Of a stretch of DNA of 64,000 nt, positions 60,784 through 64,000 are shown piece after piece. The position numbers were made by a program, and so were the translations under genes. The notes below the pieces were generated by a model that saw nothing but the letters and a program-made list of their open reading frames with translations, did not search any database and was not told the origin of the DNA. Origin of the DNA: Pseudomonas sp. TH43 (GTDB taxonomy: Bacteria; Pseudomonadota; Gammaproteobacteria; Pseudomonadales; Pseudomonadaceae); NCBI RefSeq assembly GCF_016650635.1, contig NZ_JAEKFI010000002.1:496001-560000 (forward strand), given 5' to 3'. Numbering within the stretch: the first letter of the stretch is position 1; the number at the start of each line of letters is the position of its first letter.

Positions 60784-61683
60784 TCAGAGGGCGACGTTGC
60801 TTTGGTTGAGGCGTTCGCGCAGGAATTCAACCAGTGCCTGCACCGGTCGTGACGCCTGGCGATGCTGCGGATACACCGCCGATAACGTCAGCGGCTCCGG
60901 ACGAAGATCATCCAGCACCGGCACCAAGCGCCCGTCCTTCAACGCCGCGCCAACAATGAACGTTGGCAGATAGGTAATCCCCATCCCCTGCACCGCTGCG
61001 TCCCTTAACAATTCACCGTTGTTCACGCGCATACGCCCGGTGACATTGACCAACAGCGGCTTGCCCTGCCCCGCGTTGAACCGCCATTGCACCGAACGAC
61101 CATGGCCATAAGGCAAGCAATCATGGCTGAGCAGTTCTTCGGGTTTCATCGGTGTACCGCGTTCGGCCAGATAAGCCGGGCTGGCGCAATACACCCGCTC
61201 GATGCTGGCGATGCGACGCGCGATCAAGGTCGAGTCTTCCAGCACGCCGATACGCAACGCCAGGTCGTAGCCCTCGCCGAGCAGGTCCACCGGGCGATCG
61301 CTCAAATCGACTTCAACGGTGACCTCGCGATAGCGCTGCAAAAACACTGGCAGCAGACAACCAAGGTGCGCGACGGCAAACGACAAGGGCGCACTCACGC
61401 GAATCGTGCCGCGCGGCTCGGCGGTCTGTCCGGCGATGCCCTGCTCGACCTGTTCGACTTCGCCCAGCAAGCGCAATGCCGACTCGTAATAGCTCTGACC
61501 CAGCGGCGTGACGTCGAGGCGCCGGGTCGAGCGATTCAACAATCGCACACCGAGGCGCTCCTCAAGTTGCATCAAGCGACGGCTGACGAATTGCTTGGAC
61601 AGTCCCAACTGATCAGCCGCGGCGGTGAAGCTGCCGGAGTCCATGACCTGGCAAAAAATACGCATGTCTTCGAACGGGTTCAT
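60784..61683 (-). CDS. LysR-family transcriptional regulator
   Basis: ATG 61683 gives 299 residues. The winged HTH is at 1-60 (GSFTAAADQLGLSKQFVSRRLMQLE in two parts), followed by the periplasmic-binding-like effector domain. CrgA-type features such as LLNRSTRRLDVTPLGQSYYE are visible. It is divergent from the secreted esterase gene, with a REPIN between, so it may regulate that gene. The ligand is unknown. Confidence 0.9.
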   Translation of the reverse strand: MNPFEDMRIFCQVMDSGSFTAAADQLGLSKQFVSRRLMQLEERLGVRLLNRSTRRLDVTPLGQSYYESALRLLGEVEQVEQGIAGQTAEPRGTIRVSAPLSFAVAHLGCLLPVFLQRYREVTVEVDLSDRPVDLLGEGYDLALRIGVLEDSTLIARRIASIERVYCASPAYLAERGTPMKPEELLSHDCLPYGHGRSVQWRFNAGQGKPLLVNVTGRMRVNNGELLRDAAVQGMGITYLPTFIVGAALKDGRLVPVLDDLRPEPLTLSAVYPQHRQASRPVQALVEFLRERLNQSNVAL

Positions 61684-61782
61684 TGTCACTCTCTGGTGGA
61701 CAGTTAAACGCTTTATAGCCGCTTTTTCACTTTTCAGCACCCCATTAATCTGTGTCCACGGTTTGAAAACAACCCCCTACCG

Positions 61783-61884
61783 GTAGGAGCTGCCGCAGGC
61801 TGCGATCTTTTGATCCTGATCTGCGCAGATGCTGGAAAAAGGCCAAAGCAGGATCAAAAGATCGCAGCCTGCGGCAGCTCCTAC
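61783..61884. repeat. REPIN in the lysR-esterase divergent gap
   Basis: GTAGGAGCTGCCGCAGGCTG and CAGCCTGCGGCAGCTCCTAC are inverted around a centre with TTTTGATCCTGATC. It occupies nearly half of the 228-bp divergent gap. Confidence 0.85.
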
Positions 61885-61911
61885 ATCACACATTTGAAAA
61901 TGGAATTGAAC

Positions 61912-62928
61912 ATGAACATTAAAAAGACGCTCACCGCTTCCCTCCTCGCCCTGTCCATCGGTAATGCTTTTGCCGCTGGCAGCGAGGGTGTCGAACACAA
62001 CACTCAAGCGTTCCTTGAAGCCCTCGCCGCCGGTGGTGGCAAGCCGCTGGAACAGCTGAGCCCGAAAGACGCCCGCGCGGTGCTGACCGGTGCGCAGGCT
62101 TCGGTGAAGGTTGATTTGTCTGGTGTGGACGTCAGCGACAAGGCGATCAAGGTCGATGGCCAGACGATCAACCTGAAAGTGGTGCGTCCGGCCAAGGTCA
62201 AAGGCGAGTTGCCGGTGTTCATGTTCTTCCACGGTGGCGGCTGGGTGCTCGGTGATTACCCGACGCACCAGCGCTTGATTCGTGATTTGGTGGTGGGTTC
62301 TGGCGCCGTTGCGGTGTACGTCGATTACACGCCGTCGCCGGAAGCTCAGTACCCGACTGCGATCAACCAGGCCTATGCCGCAACCAAATGGGTGGCCGAG
62401 CACGGCAAGGACATCGGTGTCGACGGCAAGCGTTTGGCAGTGGCCGGCAACAGCGTCGGCGGCAACATGGCGGCAGTCGTGGCGTTGATGGCCAAGGAGC
62501 AAAAAACCCCGGCCCTGCGCTTCCAGTTGCTGATGTGGCCGGTGACCAATGCGCAGTTCGATGACGGCTCGTACCAGCAATTCGCCGAGGGCCATTTCCT
62601 CACCAAAGGCATGATGCAGTGGTTCTGGGACAACTACACCACCAACCCGGCCGAACGTGCGCAGATCCATGCCTCGCCACTCAATGCCAGCGCCGAACAG
62701 CTCAAGGGCTTGCCCGCCGCCCTGGTGCAAACCGCTGAATTCGACGTGTTGCGTGATGAAGGCGAAGGCTATGCGCGGCACCTGGATGCAGCCGGCGTGG
62801 CGGTGACCTCGGTGCGCTACAACGGGATGATTCATGACTTCAGTCTGCTCAACCCACTGAGCCATATTCCTGAGGTGAAAGCGGCCGTGCGCCAGGCGGC
62901 GGCTGAGCTGAAAACCCATTTGAACTGA
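61912..62928 (+). CDS. Secreted alpha/beta hydrolase, HSL (GDXG) family
   Basis: ATG 61912 gives 338 residues with a signal peptide (LTASLLALSIGNAFAAG). The oxyanion motif HGGGW is at about residue 106; nucleophile Ser in AGNSVGGNMA; acid in EFDVLRDEG; His in GMIHDFSLL. The oxyanion HGGG and a full triad place it in the hormone-sensitive lipase family of esterases. It is exported to the periplasm or beyond. A start 12 bases upstream (61900) is possible but has a poorer ribosome site. Divergent LysR regulator. Confidence 0.88.
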   Translation: MNIKKTLTASLLALSIGNAFAAGSEGVEHNTQAFLEALAAGGGKPLEQLSPKDARAVLTGAQASVKVDLSGVDVSDKAIKVDGQTINLKVVRPAKVKGELPVFMFFHGGGWVLGDYPTHQRLIRDLVVGSGAVAVYVDYTPSPEAQYPTAINQAYAATKWVAEHGKDIGVDGKRLAVAGNSVGGNMAAVVALMAKEQKTPALRFQLLMWPVTNAQFDDGSYQQFAEGHFLTKGMMQWFWDNYTTNPAERAQIHASPLNASAEQLKGLPAALVQTAEFDVLRDEGEGYARHLDAAGVAVTSVRYNGMIHDFSLLNPLSHIPEVKAAVRQAAAELKTHLN

Positions 62929-62954
62929 GCCCAAGCCCTCGCCACACCCAAAAT

Positions 62955-62984
62955 TGTGGTGAAGGGATTTATCCCCTCGCCACA
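62955..62984. repeat. Single REP hairpin
   Basis: TGTGGTGAAGGGAT and ATCCCCTCGCCACA nearly pair around TT, 26 bp after the esterase stop. It probably acts as terminator. Confidence 0.65.
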
Positions 62985-63040
62985 AAAACCTCCTCCCCAC
63001 CAAAAACTTCTTCAACACTGCTGCAGCTCCGGAGATTGCC

Positions 63041-64000
63041 ATGTCCTTCCTCCTCACCCACCTGCTGTCCCTGAGCGCTGCCCTGCTGTTGCTCGACGCC
63101 GTGCTCTGGCACTTCACGCCCTTCACCCATCGTGCGCCGAAAGTGGCGGTGCGCCTGGTGCTGTTTCTGGCCTTCACCGCGCTGGTGATCAACGCCGGTG
63201 TCAGCCCGTTGCAGGCGCCGCTGTTCGCCGAAGATCGCGTGGCGCAACTGGGGGCAACGGCGCTGGGGATTCTCTGGTGGTTGTACGCGGCGCGGGTGCT
63301 GACCGAAGTGATCGGTTTGATCCTGATGCGCCGCATCGGCCACAGCGGTCGCCTGCTGCAGGACGTCATCGGTGCGCTGGTGTTTCTGGTGGCCATCGTT
63401 GCCGCCGCCGGCTACGTACTGGAGTTGCCGGTCAAAGGCTTGCTGGCGACCTCTGGTGTGTTCGCGATCGTCGTCGGTCTGGCGCTGCAAAGTACGCTGG
63501 CCGATGTGTTTTCCGGGATCGTGCTCAACACCACCAAGCCGTATCAGGTGGACGACTTCGTGGTGATCGATGGCATCGAGGGCAAAGTGCTCGACATCGA
63601 CTGGCGCGCCACGCACCTGCTGACCAGTGCCGGCACCATGGCCGTGGTGCCGAACTCGGTGGCAGCCAAGGCGAAAATCGTCAACCTCAGTCGCCCGAAC
63701 AACCTGCACGGTGTGTCGATCAGCATCAAAGTGCCGAACTACATCCGCCCACGCCGGGTGCTCGACGCCCTCGACCGCACACTGCAAGGCAGCAGCAGTC
63801 TGCTGCTGAGCCCGGCGCCAAAAGTGGTGTTGAAAGAGGCCGGCGAAGAAATGTCCGAATACGTGGCCAGCGGTTTTATCGCCGATCTGGGCGAGAAAAG
63901 CGAAGTGCGCAATCAACTGTTCGACCTCGCGCATCGTCATCTCGAAGCGGCTGGTATTTCGCGGCATCCGGAGGGTGTGATCGAACCTTCGAGCCGCGCC
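63041..64000 (+). CDS. MscS-family mechanosensitive channel (3' end outside window)
   Basis: The frame opens at ATG 63041 (CCGGAGATTG upstream) and is unbroken to the last base, 320 residues. Four hydrophobic helices precede the MscS pore and beta-domain: VKGLLATSGVFAIVVGLALQ, DVFSGIVLNTTKPYQVDDFV and MAVVPNSVAAKAKIVNLSRP. Relatives of this type often carry a C-terminal cyclic-nucleotide-binding domain, which would fall outside the window. It protects against hypo-osmotic shock at the inner membrane. Confidence 0.92.
   Translation, partial: MSFLLTHLLSLSAALLLLDAVLWHFTPFTHRAPKVAVRLVLFLAFTALVINAGVSPLQAPLFAEDRVAQLGATALGILWWLYAARVLTEVIGLILMRRIGHSGRLLQDVIGALVFLVAIVAAAGYVLELPVKGLLATSGVFAIVVGLALQSTLADVFSGIVLNTTKPYQVDDFVVIDGIEGKVLDIDWRATHLLTSAGTMAVVPNSVAAKAKIVNLSRPNNLHGVSISIKVPNYIRPRRVLDALDRTLQGSSSLLLSPAPKVVLKEAGEEMSEYVASGFIADLGEKSEVRNQLFDLAHRHLEAAGISRHPEGVIEPSSRA

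Noticed and set aside
60316..60830. Leftward frames across the Gly-rich repeat region
   Set aside because: They give Pro/Ser/Cys-rich or hydrophobic low-complexity products and cross REPIN elements; the plus frame has better codon pattern.

Overview
This window reads as chromosomal DNA of a fluorescent-group Pseudomonas. GC is high with strong third-position GC bias. Gene families are typical of the genus: an AruF/AruG-like pair, glcDEF, an H2-type Hcp/VgrG pair, HglS and an MscS channel. Short Pseudomonas-type inverted repeats (REP/REPIN) fill most gaps between genes. No tRNA, rRNA, CRISPR array, transposase or phage gene was recognised.

Layout. 1-15.1 kb is metabolic: an APC permease, an orphan arginine succinyltransferase pair, an oxaloacetate decarboxylase-like lyase, a secreted M20 carboxypeptidase, a membrane diguanylate cyclase, a Baeyer-Villiger-type monooxygenase with a membrane-anchored alpha/beta hydrolase, glycolate oxidase glcDEF, and the 2-oxoadipate dioxygenase HglS. 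15.1-29.3 kb is a type VI secretion accessory island. It runs from a PfpI-like gene through a dyad-rich control region with a sigma-54-type promoter to hcp, vgrG, a DUF4123 adaptor, a VasX-like predicted pore-forming effector, a membrane-protein immunity candidate, then a tandem array of related membrane proteins with one frameshifted copy and one decayed 3' remnant, and three small hypothetical genes.

29.3-38.9 kb holds a VanW-family gene, a glycosyltransferase, small secreted or hydrophilic proteins, an AttEFGH-like ABC transporter/lipoprotein operon and a sulfatase-fold membrane phosphotransferase. 39.2-58.2 kb is one long co-directional exopolysaccharide operon of 17 genes, mostly overlapping or closely spaced: UDP-glucose dehydrogenase, epimerase, initiating sugar transferase, a CpsD-like ATPase with a defective P-loop, a Wza-like exporter, a kinase-less Wzc-like co-polymerase, glycosyltransferases, Wzy, Wzx, two deacetylases, three acetyltransferase-like proteins and a glycoside-hydrolase-like periplasmic protein. 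The tail carries a methyltransferase, a HigBA-type toxin-antitoxin pair, a startless Gly/His/Asp-rich reading frame, a LysR regulator divergent from a secreted HSL-type esterase, and a partial MscS channel cut by the window end.

The most interesting part is the T6SS island. Its promoter region has three exact copies of an 18-bp dyad, two of them forming a perfect 42-bp palindrome, placed where a sigma-54 activator would bind. Its immunity region shows repeated duplication, diversification confined largely to the membrane hairpin, a frameshifted copy, and an A/T-rich effector-tail/immunity unit that seems to have replaced an older copy.
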